NCBI RefSeq assembly: GCF_001682865.1
Contig: NZ_MAQX01000035.1
Span: 186,001-250,000 of the forward strand
Source of the DNA: Bacillus sp. FJAT-26390
GTDB taxonomy: Bacteria; Bacillota; Bacilli; Paenibacillales; Paenibacillaceae
Reading direction: 5' to 3'
Length of the DNA: 64,000 nt
Below the pieces are notes generated by a model. The model was not told where the DNA came from. It searched no databases and saw only the letters and a list, made by a program, of their open reading frames with translations. A program made the translations under genes and the position numbers. Positions 52,581 to 61,167 of the stretch are shown one piece after another. The stretch's first letter is position 1, and every line of letters begins with the position of its first letter.

Positions 52581-54038
52581 TCATTCTTGTATATAAATGT
52601 TATTCCCGTATAGGTTGACCTCATATCCGATGCCTTTCGCTGTTTGCTTTAGGGGCAATGCTTGTACATTTCGGTAAATAAGCCGCTGATCTCTCGTTTT
52701 TGTCCCCGTCCATATTTTACGTTGAATGACCTTAACAGGTGCCATCGCAGCCATCGTGCCGTCCTTATGGAAAATACGGGCGGTTTGTGCCCCGCTTCTA
52801 TCCTGCCCCAGCTTCACCTGCAGCTGCATCACCCGCGAGAAAAATTGCTCATCCACATACGTAATCCCGTTCTCCCGGAAAACATAACCGCGGTACGTGA
52901 AGCGCTGCTCGACCGGTTGTTTTGGCAGCGACTGCGCATCCGGCATTTTGCTCAAAAAATGCTCCGACTCCGTAGCCTTCCGATACGCCTCAAGCAGCTC
53001 CTGATCGCTTGTTATCGAATAGTCATTAACCTTGCGCGCTTCATTATAGGCCTCTACATTGTTCACGTCAAAATAAAAGACCGCTTTAACTCTCGGGTAG
53101 TCATTCCGCAGGTGGCGGTATAAGCGGGAAATCCGATTAATCGCGAAGCTGTTGTCCTTTTGTCCGTCCGTCGTGTTGTAATGGGTTACCCCGAATTCAG
53201 ACAGCTGAATCGGCTTCGTTCGGCTAAAACGGTTATATACATAATTGATCAAATCAAGCGGATCCTCGTGGCTTGCTTGATGAACTTTGTCGCCATTATG
53301 ATACTTCACATTGTAAACATTCACGCCAACCCAATCCACATACGCATCGCCGGGATAAAAGCTCTCGATCGTCCTCATCGGAAAGGTAAGCACCGTCCAT
53401 ACCATCACCACATTCGGTGCATGCTCCGCAAATAGGTTATGAACCATCCGCCAGGACCGCTTATAGGCTTCCGGATCGCCGCTGTAATTCGTCCATGTGC
53501 CGTTCATTTCAGAAGCAAACCGCAAAAAGACGGGAACTCCCGCTTGCTTCGCCTGCTCCGCGAATGATCGAATGTAAGCAGCGTCCTTCACCTCATCCAG
53601 CCCTTTATTCGGCTCCCAAGCAATATGCGGAAATGCGCCTACCGCTTTCACCTCCTCGACCCATTCTGAAGGAAATGGCTTGCCGAAGCCGACGTACTTG
53701 AAGAAGCTCGCGTGCTGCTTGCCTGTCCGCTCGTTAAAAGCATGCATGCTGTATCCTATTGCGGCATCCTGCAGGACGTACGCACCCAAGTATACGCCTT
53801 CCACAGGCTCAGCATTAGCCAGCTTGTAGGACGGCTCAGATGGAATAAAGTGAACGGTCCAATCCTCCTTAGGAGCGACTTTAAGCTCAGGGCTTTCAAA
53901 TCTGGAATGCCTGTCCGCTGGCGCGCCTTCTACGCTTGGAACTGCTTGCAGCAAGGCTGCTATAACAAAAACAAGCACGAATAACCTCTTCCGCCTTGAA
54001 CGTCCGGCGCTGCTTGGGCTAGCTGTATATTGCTCCAT
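52581..54038 (-). CDS. Secreted GH26-like glycoside hydrolase with accessory C-terminal domain
   Basis: A 485-residue exported protein. A signal/anchor helix follows the basic RSRRKR (about 18-37). The TIM-barrel catalytic region (about 80-345) has the acid/base candidate Glu177 in FLRFASEMNGTW and nucleophile candidate Glu281 in IQLSEFGV, the pattern of GH26 beta-mannanases. A C-terminal domain (about 370-485: TYRGYVFRENGITYVDEQFFSRVMQLQV) resembles copper-amine-oxidase-N-like surface domains. Start ATG 54038, 10 nt after AAGGAG; GTG 54041 is equally spaced at 7 nt. Mannan or related polysaccharide is the likely substrate, but activity is not proven. Confidence 0.75.
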   Translation of the reverse strand: MEQYTASPSSAGRSRRKRLFVLVFVIAALLQAVPSVEGAPADRHSRFESPELKVAPKEDWTVHFIPSEPSYKLANAEPVEGVYLGAYVLQDAAIGYSMHAFNERTGKQHASFFKYVGFGKPFPSEWVEEVKAVGAFPHIAWEPNKGLDEVKDAAYIRSFAEQAKQAGVPVFLRFASEMNGTWTNYSGDPEAYKRSWRMVHNLFAEHAPNVVMVWTVLTFPMRTIESFYPGDAYVDWVGVNVYNVKYHNGDKVHQASHEDPLDLINYVYNRFSRTKPIQLSEFGVTHYNTTDGQKDNSFAINRISRLYRHLRNDYPRVKAVFYFDVNNVEAYNEARKVNDYSITSDQELLEAYRKATESEHFLSKMPDAQSLPKQPVEQRFTYRGYVFRENGITYVDEQFFSRVMQLQVKLGQDRSGAQTARIFHKDGTMAAMAPVKVIQRKIWTGTKTRDQRLIYRNVQALPLKQTAKGIGYEVNLYGNNIYIQE

Positions 54039-54140
54039 CACCTTTATTCTCCTTCCAACACAGAAACAATCGGTCTATTGCTCTCAGCATTTGCTATCTG
54101 GCCCGTCGTTATTCCACCTGACGCTAAACTGCCTTTGGAC

Positions 54141-54175
54141 AAAAGAAAGAGCGCCTGGCTGTTGCCAGCCGGCGC
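54141..54175 (-). terminator. Terminator of the 67-residue unknown gene
   Basis: GCGCCTGGC pairs with GCCAGCCGGCGC (one bulge region), followed by TCTTTCTTTT in the minus direction. Confidence 0.75.
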
Positions 54176-54220
54176 CCTTCTTCGTTGCTATATCTGCGGC
54201 CAAAATAACGACTCCAGCAG

Positions 54221-54424
54221 CTATACACCCATTTTTTTACGCTGATTGTTTACCTTCTTCGTGTTTTGGCTCTTCAGTGCCTGCGTCCCTGTGGAAAGAT
54301 GCGTTTGGCCAGGAGCTCCGCCAGCTTTCGCTTGCTTCTTCTGAGCGAGCAGTTGCTTCGCTTTCTCCGCTTGAGTCAGCTGCTTCGGCTGCTCTTCGGA
54401 TTGGTTTTGATCAATTGTAGACAT
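54221..54424 (-). CDS. Small hydrophilic protein of unknown function
   Basis: A 67-residue, Gln/Lys-rich protein (MSTIDQNQSEEQ to NNQRKKMGV) with a helical stretch TQAEKAKQLLAQKKQAKAGG and no hydrophobic core. GAGGTG lies 5 nt before ATG 54424, and a terminator follows. It looks intrinsically disordered. I do not recognise it; small nucleic-acid-binding or stress proteins have similar composition, but no function is implied. Confidence 0.6.
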   Translation of the reverse strand: MSTIDQNQSEEQPKQLTQAEKAKQLLAQKKQAKAGGAPGQTHLSTGTQALKSQNTKKVNNQRKKMGV

Positions 54425-54456
54425 AGGTTCACCTCGTTTCATGCGCTACATAATTC

Positions 54457-55377
54457 TTATTCTACTACACTTATATATCTGGTAAAAGAGGCTTTACTCA
54501 GGGTTGTGCTTTTCGTTATCCGCCAGGATGCTTTCTCGAGCTGCGCGGCGATCGGAACAGTCGTCACAATAACCGCCCGCTTCGCCCATTTCCTTATGGC
54601 TAGCAGCATTTCAAGCTGCTCTTCCTCCGGCAGCACGGAGCATAAATTGTAAGGCATATCTACAATCGCCGCATCGTATTGCCCTTCCAGCAGCCTCATA
54701 TCGCCAAGCTTCACCCGGTCCGGATAACCAAAATGGGCCAGATTGATGCGCGCGCCCCTCACCGCAAGCGGATTAAGGTCCACGCCCTCTATGTCGATGC
54801 CCATCGACATCGCTTCGATTAGAACCGTGCCCATTCCGCAGCACGGATCGATGACCCGCAGCTGCTCAATGGCCGGCCCTGCCGCAACATTAACCAATGC
54901 TCTCGCCGCTCTTGTCGGAAGCGCCGTCGAATAGTTTTGCGGCTTGCTCTGATGCTTCAGCCAAGCGGCGCCGTTTTCCTCGCACGGCCCGAAATACCAG
55001 CGTCCGTTCAGCTTCGTCAAGCCATAGAGACATTCCGCTCTCCGCATATCCGCCTTGCCGCGAATTACAGCGCCTGCTGCCCGCTCATGCTGGCGCTGCT
55101 CCTCAAAAGCAAATGGCTCATCGCCGGGTGTAAACAGCACTTTAAACGTTTTGCCGCCGAGCTCTAAGGCTGGAAGCTGCAAGGCAAGCTCCTCAAAGCT
55201 GCTGGCTTCCAGCATTACGGATATTCGCCGCTTCATGAACGGGCTGCGATCGACCGGCAGCTCATAGGGGCTGCTAATCGCTCCACCGCAAACGTCCTCG
55301 TAACCAAACAGCGTTTGCAGCTCGAGCTGGCATAAGTTTGCCTCATCCTCATGGCATGCATACGTATAAATAAACAT
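54457..55377 (-). CDS. TRM11-type tRNA/RNA N2-guanosine methyltransferase
   Basis: A 306-residue protein with a THUMP-like N-terminal half (residues 1-140) and an RNA methyltransferase C-terminal domain: IDPCCGMGTVLIEAMSMGIDIEGVDLNPLAVRGARINL (motif I to II) and catalytic-loop VDMPYNL, a variant of D/N-PPY. Similar to Bacillales TRM11-family proteins of putative tRNA specificity. It is 25 nt downstream of lapA-type gene and probably co-transcribed with it. Confidence 0.83.
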   Translation of the reverse strand: MFIYTYACHEDEANLCQLELQTLFGYEDVCGGAISSPYELPVDRSPFMKRRISVMLEASSFEELALQLPALELGGKTFKVLFTPGDEPFAFEEQRQHERAAGAVIRGKADMRRAECLYGLTKLNGRWYFGPCEENGAAWLKHQSKPQNYSTALPTRAARALVNVAAGPAIEQLRVIDPCCGMGTVLIEAMSMGIDIEGVDLNPLAVRGARINLAHFGYPDRVKLGDMRLLEGQYDAAIVDMPYNLCSVLPEEEQLEMLLAIRKWAKRAVIVTTVPIAAQLEKASWRITKSTTLSKASFTRYISVVE

Positions 55378-55402
55378 GATTGGCCTCGCTATCTAAGTTG
55401 TG

Positions 55403-55732
55403 TTAGTCGACTTGCGGCGCTGCTTCCGCTTGTTTCGGCTCAGAGCCCAGCACTGACGGGGAAATGCCAAGCCGTTCTGCTTCAGCCGTCAGGGAAGCCA
55501 GCTGCTTCTCCAACGATTTAACGGTTCGCTGAAGGCGGATCTGGCGAATGAGGCCTAGCAGCCCTACCGTTACGCCTCCAAGCAGCGTCGATACCAATAT
55601 GACGAGAATAAGCGGAAGCGTCGTCTTCGCAAAGAAAAAGTTAACCTGTACGGAATCGACATTAATTACAGCAAATATCGCAATAAGAAGCGCAAACACT
55701 AACGCGGATATAAGTACGCCTTGTCCCTTCAC
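55403..55732 (-). CDS. LapA/DUF1049 family small membrane protein
   Basis: A 109-residue protein with two membrane helices (about 5-25 and 40-65: VLISALVFALLIAIFAV, LPLILVILVSTLLGGVTVG), then a short coiled coil (RTVKSLEKQLASLTAEAERL). This is the LapA (lipopolysaccharide-assembly-domain) fold, widespread also in Gram-positives where the role is unknown. Start GTG 55732 after GGAGGG. Confidence 0.85.
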   Translation of the reverse strand: MKGQGVLISALVFALLIAIFAVINVDSVQVNFFFAKTTLPLILVILVSTLLGGVTVGLLGLIRQIRLQRTVKSLEKQLASLTAEAERLGISPSVLGSEPKQAEAAPQVD

Positions 55733-55812
55733 TCCGTTCCCTCCCTTTTCCAGAAATCATACCACAAACCCCATCGATTCGCCTATCATCGCCGAATAGG
55801 GAATTCGCCTCG

Positions 55813-55845
55813 CAAAAAAGCAGATGCCTGCTTATGGGCACCTGC
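55813..55845 (-). terminator. Terminator of the efe operon
   Basis: GCAGGTGCC pairs with AGGCATCTGC (one G-T wobble), followed by TTTTTT in the minus direction, just after the FTR1-family stop. Confidence 0.78.
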
Positions 55846-55855
55846 CTTTGCACAA

Positions 55856-57667
55856 CTACTTTACGTTTGCTGTCTTGCGCGCCGGCGCCGCTTTGCGAAG
55901 CTGCGTCACGCACACTTTAACGATAATGTACGCAAGCACCGCCAGCTGCGGCAGCGTTGTTTCCCATGTCGGATAGACGCCAAGCGCCCCTATGGTCGGC
56001 AAGCCCGCTGCTGTATGCGACGATACCCATCCCGATACCTGCAGCGAGTGAATGCTCTCGCCTAGGAAACGAATGACCAAATAATAGATAAGCGCAGAAG
56101 CCACTAGAAAGAATGGGCGAATCGGTAGCTTGCTGCTGAACTTGATTATGGCAAAGCCAAGTGCGAGCAGCAGCACGAACGTAACGCCAAAGCCTAGCGC
56201 GAGCTGAAGCGAATCGATGGATGGAGCCATTCCGACATAAAAGATTGTCGTCTCCGCGCCCTCGCGGAAAATCGCCAGCCCCGATACAGCGAACAGCGAC
56301 CACAGGCTGCCCCGCGCCAGCGCGCTGCCCATTTGTTTATCGATATATTGATTCCAGTTGTTCATATTCGATTTTTTGTGCAGCCAGTTGCCGACTGTGA
56401 GCATCAGCACGACGGATAACAAGCCTGCGATCCCTTCAATCGCCTCCCGCATGCTGCCGGCCGCAATCTGGGCAATCGCGTAAGTAAGCACAAAGGCCAT
56501 AATACCGCTTAACAATAGCCCTACCCATACGCCGGACCATACCCATTTGCGCTTATCATGATTGCCCGTACGCTGCAAATAAGCCAGCAATGCGGCAAGG
56601 ACCAATATCGCTTCAAGCCCTTCGCGCAGCAAAATCATGCCCGCATCCCAAGCGGTATAACGCGTCTCCTGCATCATCGGCTCAAGCTGGCCCAGCATCT
56701 TGCCAATCAGCTCCTCAGCCTTGCCTGCCGCAGGCGGATCGGACAGCAAATATCCGCCTACCTCTGCCATGCTAATCTCGATGCTATTGTACAGCGTAGC
56801 GGACCGCAGCCGAACCGTTCCCTCAACCGCCGGCCACTGCATGATAAAGGCTTCCATTTGACCGGATGCCTCAGGAAAATGTCCCTGCTGAACGTCACGC
56901 AGCGCTTGATTAAGTATTTCGACTTGATCCGTAATCGTCAGGCCCGAGTCCTTCGGAGCAGCGGCAACTTTACCATCGCGGTAATCATTAATTAATTGAA
57001 TGAGCGCAGCCGCTTCCGTCTTCGCTTGCTCTGCGCGCGGCGGTTCGGCTTGCACGGCAATCCGAAGCATGCTCATCTTCGTCTCCATGCCACCGTACAC
57101 GCTGGAATTATCCGCCCGAACCGCAGGCTCGACCTTCGGCCAGCTGGCATTCAACTGCAGATAATCAGCCTTTGCCTTTTCCCAGTCGCCAGCCTGTACG
57201 CTTGCCAGCAGCTGCTCCGTAAGCGGCAGCATGTTTACCGCCGCCTCTTGACCGGTTAACTGCGGCGTTTCCGGCTGCAGGCTCTTCACATATTTATTAA
57301 ATGCCTTCGCCAGCGACGATAACGAAGCCTTCGCGGCATCTGAATCATCCGCAGATCCGGATAACGCTTTAGCTGCTCCCGCTAGCGCGGAATCTACAGC
57401 CGCGGCTTCCTTCGACGCAGCCGGCTCCAGCTGCTTCCACTTTGCGGCAGCTTCCTCCACATGCGCTGCAGCTTCCTCCCATTTGCCTTGCCCGACCTCT
57501 ACAAGCGCACTGCCGACTAGCGGGAGCAGCCGATCCAGCTCGGCCGCTTGGTCTCCCTCAGCATATGCGTGCAATCCACTACTGCTTACCATTATCAATA
57601 GAAAAACAACGGAGAAGAAACGTAATACATGCCGTTTCATACCGTTGTTAGGTTGTGCGAACATCAT
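55856..57667 (-). CDS. efeU: FTR1-family iron permease EfeU with triplicated extracytoplasmic domain
   Basis: A 603-residue iron permease. Signal peptide about 10-37. Residues 38-335 lie outside the membrane and contain three weakly repeated helical modules (conserved W/F then Ala-rich helix then WxxVE; centres near W63, W162, F264). Seven or so membrane helices follow (about 345-590), with the iron-binding REGLE (348-352, LLREGLEAILVLAAL) and REGAE (468-472, IFREGAETTIF) motifs. E. coli EfeU lacks such an N-terminal region. Start ATG 57667 follows AAAGGGG. Third gene of efeO-efeB-efeU. Confidence 0.92.
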   Translation of the reverse strand: MMFAQPNNGMKRHVLRFFSVVFLLIMVSSSGLHAYAEGDQAAELDRLLPLVGSALVEVGQGKWEEAAAHVEEAAAKWKQLEPAASKEAAAVDSALAGAAKALSGSADDSDAAKASLSSLAKAFNKYVKSLQPETPQLTGQEAAVNMLPLTEQLLASVQAGDWEKAKADYLQLNASWPKVEPAVRADNSSVYGGMETKMSMLRIAVQAEPPRAEQAKTEAAALIQLINDYRDGKVAAAPKDSGLTITDQVEILNQALRDVQQGHFPEASGQMEAFIMQWPAVEGTVRLRSATLYNSIEISMAEVGGYLLSDPPAAGKAEELIGKMLGQLEPMMQETRYTAWDAGMILLREGLEAILVLAALLAYLQRTGNHDKRKWVWSGVWVGLLLSGIMAFVLTYAIAQIAAGSMREAIEGIAGLLSVVLMLTVGNWLHKKSNMNNWNQYIDKQMGSALARGSLWSLFAVSGLAIFREGAETTIFYVGMAPSIDSLQLALGFGVTFVLLLALGFAIIKFSSKLPIRPFFLVASALIYYLVIRFLGESIHSLQVSGWVSSHTAAGLPTIGALGVYPTWETTLPQLAVLAYIIVKVCVTQLRKAAPARKTANVK

Positions 57668-57725
57668 CGTCCGCCCCTTTCGTCATAAAACTTCTATTTT
57701 ATTTATGAATGCGCTTAGCTATCCG

Positions 57726-59048
57726 TTAAAACAGCGTCTCACCGATATATCCGCCTTGACGCACGCCAGGGAAACATGCAAACATCGCGCTGCCAGTATG
57801 AACGATATACTCGTTTAGCAAATCGCTTTGTCCAAGCTTCTGCTGCATCGGAATAAATTGCTTGCGCGAATCGCGATTAAAGCAAATAAACAACAGCCCC
57901 GCATCCAGCTGGCCTGTCTTATGATCCATACCGCTTGAATAGGAGAACGAACGGCGCAATATTTTGACCGAGCCGTCACCATGCGCTAGGCGGATATGTG
58001 AATTCATCGGGATAAACGGCTTGCCCTTCTCATCCTTTTTGTCCAAATCGATTTTATCCGTTTCATGTACGGAGCCGATCGGAGCGCCGCTGTTGCGGTG
58101 ACGGCCAAAGGTCGCTTCCTGATCACCAAGCGTAGAGCGGTCCCACACCTCGATGCGCACCCGAATTCGCCTTACGACCATATAGCTGCCTTGATCCATC
58201 CAAGGCGTCCCATCGGAAGCGGCTGCCCAAACAACCTTTTTCATCTCCGCATCATCGCTGACGTCGGGGTTATTCGTCCCATCCTTAAAGCCCATCAGGT
58301 TACGCGGCGTTGCACCCGCAGGATCAGCGCCGCTGGTCCGCTGGAAACCTTCCTGCGTCCAGCGGAGAACGGCCTTCCCCCTCGCGATGCGGGCAAGGTT
58401 GCGTATCGCATGAAAGGCAATTTGCAGATCATTCGCATTCACCTGCACGCCAATGTCGCCGCCTGACCATTCCTCGCGAAGCTCATCGCCGCCGAAGGCG
58501 GGCAGATCAGCCAGCGCGGCTGGCCTCTTGCCTGCAAGGCCATACCTTCCGTCAAAGAAGGATGCGCCCACGCCGAACGTAATCGTCGTGCGAGAAGGCG
58601 ACAGCCCCTCTGCTTCACCCGTATCCGATGGCGGCAAATTCAGATTCTCGTTGTTGCTGCCAAGCATCTCCCCGCTTGTCATCGCAGCGGCTGCAGCCGT
58701 CCACGCCTGGAACAGCTTGCGAACATCGTCCAGCGAATTCGCCGTTAAATCAAAAGCGGCAAAAACGATAAAGTCCTGCGGCGGGGTCGTAATGCCCGCC
58801 TGATGCGCGCCATAAAAATCAACGATTTGACCGCTATCCGCTTTAGCTGCTTTGGAAGCGGGCTTCGCCGAGCTTCGCTCCTGCACAGAGAATAGCCCGC
58901 CCATTCCCGTCGCACCAAGCAAAAGCCCTGCTCCGCCTACGCCAGCCATGCGCAGCAAATCTCTCCGGCTGATTTTTTTGTCGATAATGCCCGGCTTGCC
59001 TTCTTCTTGAGATTGTCCATTCTGTTCTGAATCGCTAGGTCGTTTCAT
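57726..59048 (-). CDS. efeB: EfeB Dyp-type haem peroxidase / deferrochelatase
   Basis: Tat-exported haemoprotein acting with EfeU and EfeO in ferrous/ferric iron uptake. Twin-arginine signal SRRDLLRM (27-34) followed by a hydrophobic stretch. The dye-decolourising peroxidase domain (about 80-430) contains the GFKDGTNNP (253-261) motif with the distal Asp. 440 residues. It is 6 nt downstream of efeO, so co-translated. A tatA-tatC pair lies at 11.2-12.3 kb. Confidence 0.93.
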   Translation of the reverse strand: MKRPSDSEQNGQSQEEGKPGIIDKKISRRDLLRMAGVGGAGLLLGATGMGGLFSVQERSSAKPASKAAKADSGQIVDFYGAHQAGITTPPQDFIVFAAFDLTANSLDDVRKLFQAWTAAAAAMTSGEMLGSNNENLNLPPSDTGEAEGLSPSRTTITFGVGASFFDGRYGLAGKRPAALADLPAFGGDELREEWSGGDIGVQVNANDLQIAFHAIRNLARIARGKAVLRWTQEGFQRTSGADPAGATPRNLMGFKDGTNNPDVSDDAEMKKVVWAAASDGTPWMDQGSYMVVRRIRVRIEVWDRSTLGDQEATFGRHRNSGAPIGSVHETDKIDLDKKDEKGKPFIPMNSHIRLAHGDGSVKILRRSFSYSSGMDHKTGQLDAGLLFICFNRDSRKQFIPMQQKLGQSDLLNEYIVHTGSAMFACFPGVRQGGYIGETLF

Positions 59049-59054
59049 GTTGTT

Positions 59055-59918
59055 TTACGCCTCCAAAATAGTTCCCATTTGCGAAAGCGGTTCTGCGAGC
59101 GCATCGATAAGCTGGCTTAGCTTCTTTGTATCTTCCTGTTTCAATTCCAAATAGGATACATAACCATCACCTGATTTGTAAGCAGCCAGCGCTTGCTCCA
59201 AATCTGCGAAGCCTTTGCCGATCTGCTCATCAAGCGCAGCATCCTTCTTATTCAGATCCGCCTTAACCAGCTGATAGATTTTGTTCGCGCCTTCTACGTT
59301 TGCAGCAAAATCATAAAGATCCGTATGCGAATAACGTTCTTCCTCGCCCGTTACCTTCGAGGCGGATACCTCATTAAGCAGTTCCACCGCACCGGTAACA
59401 AGCAAGCTAGGCTCAACCTCTACCGTTTCCATCAAAGCGCGAAGCAGCTTCGCGTCCTCGAGCAGACGATCCGCATAGTCTCCCATGCCTTCTGTCGTGT
59501 TCTTCTCCCAAAGCGCTTGCTCTAGGCGGTGGAATCCGCGCCAATCCTTCTCTTCTACATCGTTCTCACGCGCATCGATATTCGGGTCTAAGTCGCCAAG
59601 CGCTTCAGCAATCGGCTCAATCCGCTCGTAGTACATGCGAGTCGGCGCGTACAGCTTCTTAGCCGTCTCGATATCGCCGGCTTTGACCGCATTTACAAAT
59701 TTCTCTGTTTCCAGAATAAACGTATCTGCCTGTTCAATCGTAAACTGGCGGTAGCTCTCCAAAATCGGAGCCCAATCTTCCTTAGCAACGGCTGTTTCAG
59801 CCGTTTTATTGCCTTCTGCTTCTGTTTTAGCCGGTTCATTCTTCTCCGCTGCATTCGATCCGCAACCTGTAAATACGATCGTACATGCCAGTAAAAAAAT
59901 GGATAACTTAAGCTTCAT
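59055..59918 (-). CDS. efeO: EfeO/EfeM-type imelysin lipoprotein for iron uptake
   Basis: A 287-residue lipoprotein (lipobox VFTGC, Cys19). The M75/imelysin helical domain (about 45-285) has the HxxE metal motif at His130-Glu133 (FHRLEQALW). E. coli EfeO carries an additional N-terminal cupredoxin domain, which is absent here, so the protein is of the short EfeM type. Iron capture at the cell surface and transfer to EfeU is the usual role. First gene of the operon, directly downstream of a Fur box. Confidence 0.92.
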   Translation of the reverse strand: MKLKLSIFLLACTIVFTGCGSNAAEKNEPAKTEAEGNKTAETAVAKEDWAPILESYRQFTIEQADTFILETEKFVNAVKAGDIETAKKLYAPTRMYYERIEPIAEALGDLDPNIDARENDVEEKDWRGFHRLEQALWEKNTTEGMGDYADRLLEDAKLLRALMETVEVEPSLLVTGAVELLNEVSASKVTGEEERYSHTDLYDFAANVEGANKIYQLVKADLNKKDAALDEQIGKGFADLEQALAAYKSGDGYVSYLELKQEDTKKLSQLIDALAEPLSQMGTILEA

Positions 59919-59979
59919 TATAATAGCTCCCCTGCTCCAATAAATTCGTTCTGTTTTTGTCCTAAAATGAAGTATATTC

Positions 59980-59998
59980 GCAATTGATAATCATTGTC
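59980..59998 (-). promoter_or_regulatory. Fur box upstream of the efe operon
   Basis: GCAATTGATAATCATTGTC matches the Fur consensus at 15 of 19 positions, with intact core TGATAATCATT. It is about 65 nt upstream of the efeO start. Confidence 0.68.
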
Positions 59999-60017
59999 AA
60001 TCCGAATGTTTTGGAAG

Positions 60018-60064
60018 AAAAAAAAGGACTTTCCCTGATGCTGTGTAAGCATTCACGCAAGTCC
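60018..60064 (-). terminator. Terminator of the exopolysaccharide-type operon
   Basis: GGACTT (60026-60031 side) pairs with AAGTCC (60059-60064), with an inner TGATGC/GCATTCA stem, then eight T residues in the minus direction. Just after the GH18 stop. Confidence 0.7.
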
Positions 60065-60080
60065 CTCATCGATCGTTATT

Positions 60081-61160
60081 TCATTTTAGATGCTGCTTCA
60101 ATAAATCAAGAGATGACCTCTGCATTTCGCCCAATCTCCATATCGCCACTTTGCCGTATCCGGCTTGCCCGGCAACCTCGATCCATTGCGACAACGTTTC
60201 TTCGTCCGCATACCATACCGTATGCTTCACTTGATCCTCGGCCGTATAATCAAAATATACGCTCCCGCTTGCTTCATCGCGCCGAATCGTACTGCCTGTC
60301 TGCTTTGCCAAAATGGACGCCTGCACCTCAGTCAATGCCTTTGCCTTGCCGCCCTCCTGCCAGTCAAACCCTCCGACAGAGAACGCAATATACGGCTGTC
60401 CAGGCAAAGAGCCCATTCGGCTCGTTAATTCCTTAATAAAAGCATGGTCAGCCTTCGGCCCCGGACCGCTGTGTGAGCCATATAAATTATAAGCCATCAT
60501 GACATAATCAGGCCCCTCCGGAAGCTTAAGCTCCTCGATCTTCGCCCTAGTCTCGAGCACGATGCGAAGCGACTTCCCTTTTTCCTGCAGGCGAGGGTAT
60601 AGGTCGGAGAAAAACAGCAGCAGATTGTCCCAATCCTCATCCGCCACTCTCTCATAGTCCAGCTCGATGCCGCCGAAGCCGTACTGCTCCACGGCCGCTA
60701 TCAATTCATCCGCATGTTTCCTGCGGCTCTCCACCGTGCCCATCAAACGCGTAATCAAAGCCGGGTCCTTCTGCACCGATTCGCCGCTCGGCTGGAATTG
60801 ATCATTCACAACGGTCAAATAGACGTGATCAAGCCCGCTATGCTCATAAAGCTTTAATACCTCAGGCAGTGCCTCGTGGAAGCTATCGGTGAAATAGAGG
60901 CTGTCCGTTTGATCAAAATAGGCAGCGAACATCTGCAGGCTCGTCAAGCTTCCCTTTATTGCATCCAAATTCTCAAGCCCGGTTTGCCATTGCCAATCCG
61001 CAAGCCACGCAGAGAGCTCGGACGTCTGCCCCTCCTCTTTAGAAGGCCCGACCAGCTCATCCATACATACCGCTGCGCCAATGAACAAGATAAGCAAGCT
61101 CGCTGTTAAAAACACCTTCCGGCTTCTAACCAATCTTAACACCCCGTTTTTGTCATTCAT
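60081..61160 (-). CDS. GH18-like glycoside hydrolase, membrane-anchored
   Basis: A 359-residue protein with an N-terminal membrane anchor (about 15-35). The TIM barrel has the GH18 active strand as GFGGIELDYERV (Glu170 acid, Asp168), keeping the last D-x-E of DxxDxDxE but replacing the first Asp by Gly and the second by Glu. Later MMAYNLYGSHSGPGPKAD and AIWRLGEM are consistent with GH18. Start ATG 61160, 7 nt after the stop of the deacetylase-like gene, so translationally linked. In this operon it would trim or degrade a GlcNAc-type polymer; inference. Confidence 0.76.
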   Translation of the reverse strand: MNDKNGVLRLVRSRKVFLTASLLILFIGAAVCMDELVGPSKEEGQTSELSAWLADWQWQTGLENLDAIKGSLTSLQMFAAYFDQTDSLYFTDSFHEALPEVLKLYEHSGLDHVYLTVVNDQFQPSGESVQKDPALITRLMGTVESRRKHADELIAAVEQYGFGGIELDYERVADEDWDNLLLFFSDLYPRLQEKGKSLRIVLETRAKIEELKLPEGPDYVMMAYNLYGSHSGPGPKADHAFIKELTSRMGSLPGQPYIAFSVGGFDWQEGGKAKALTEVQASILAKQTGSTIRRDEASGSVYFDYTAEDQVKHTVWYADEETLSQWIEVAGQAGYGKVAIWRLGEMQRSSLDLLKQHLK

Positions 61161-61167
61161 AATCAAC

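Noticed and set aside
59984-60436. Plus-strand ORF across the efe/GH18 intergenic region
   Set aside because: It spans a Fur box and a terminator and is antisense to a GH18-like gene; composition is shadow-like.
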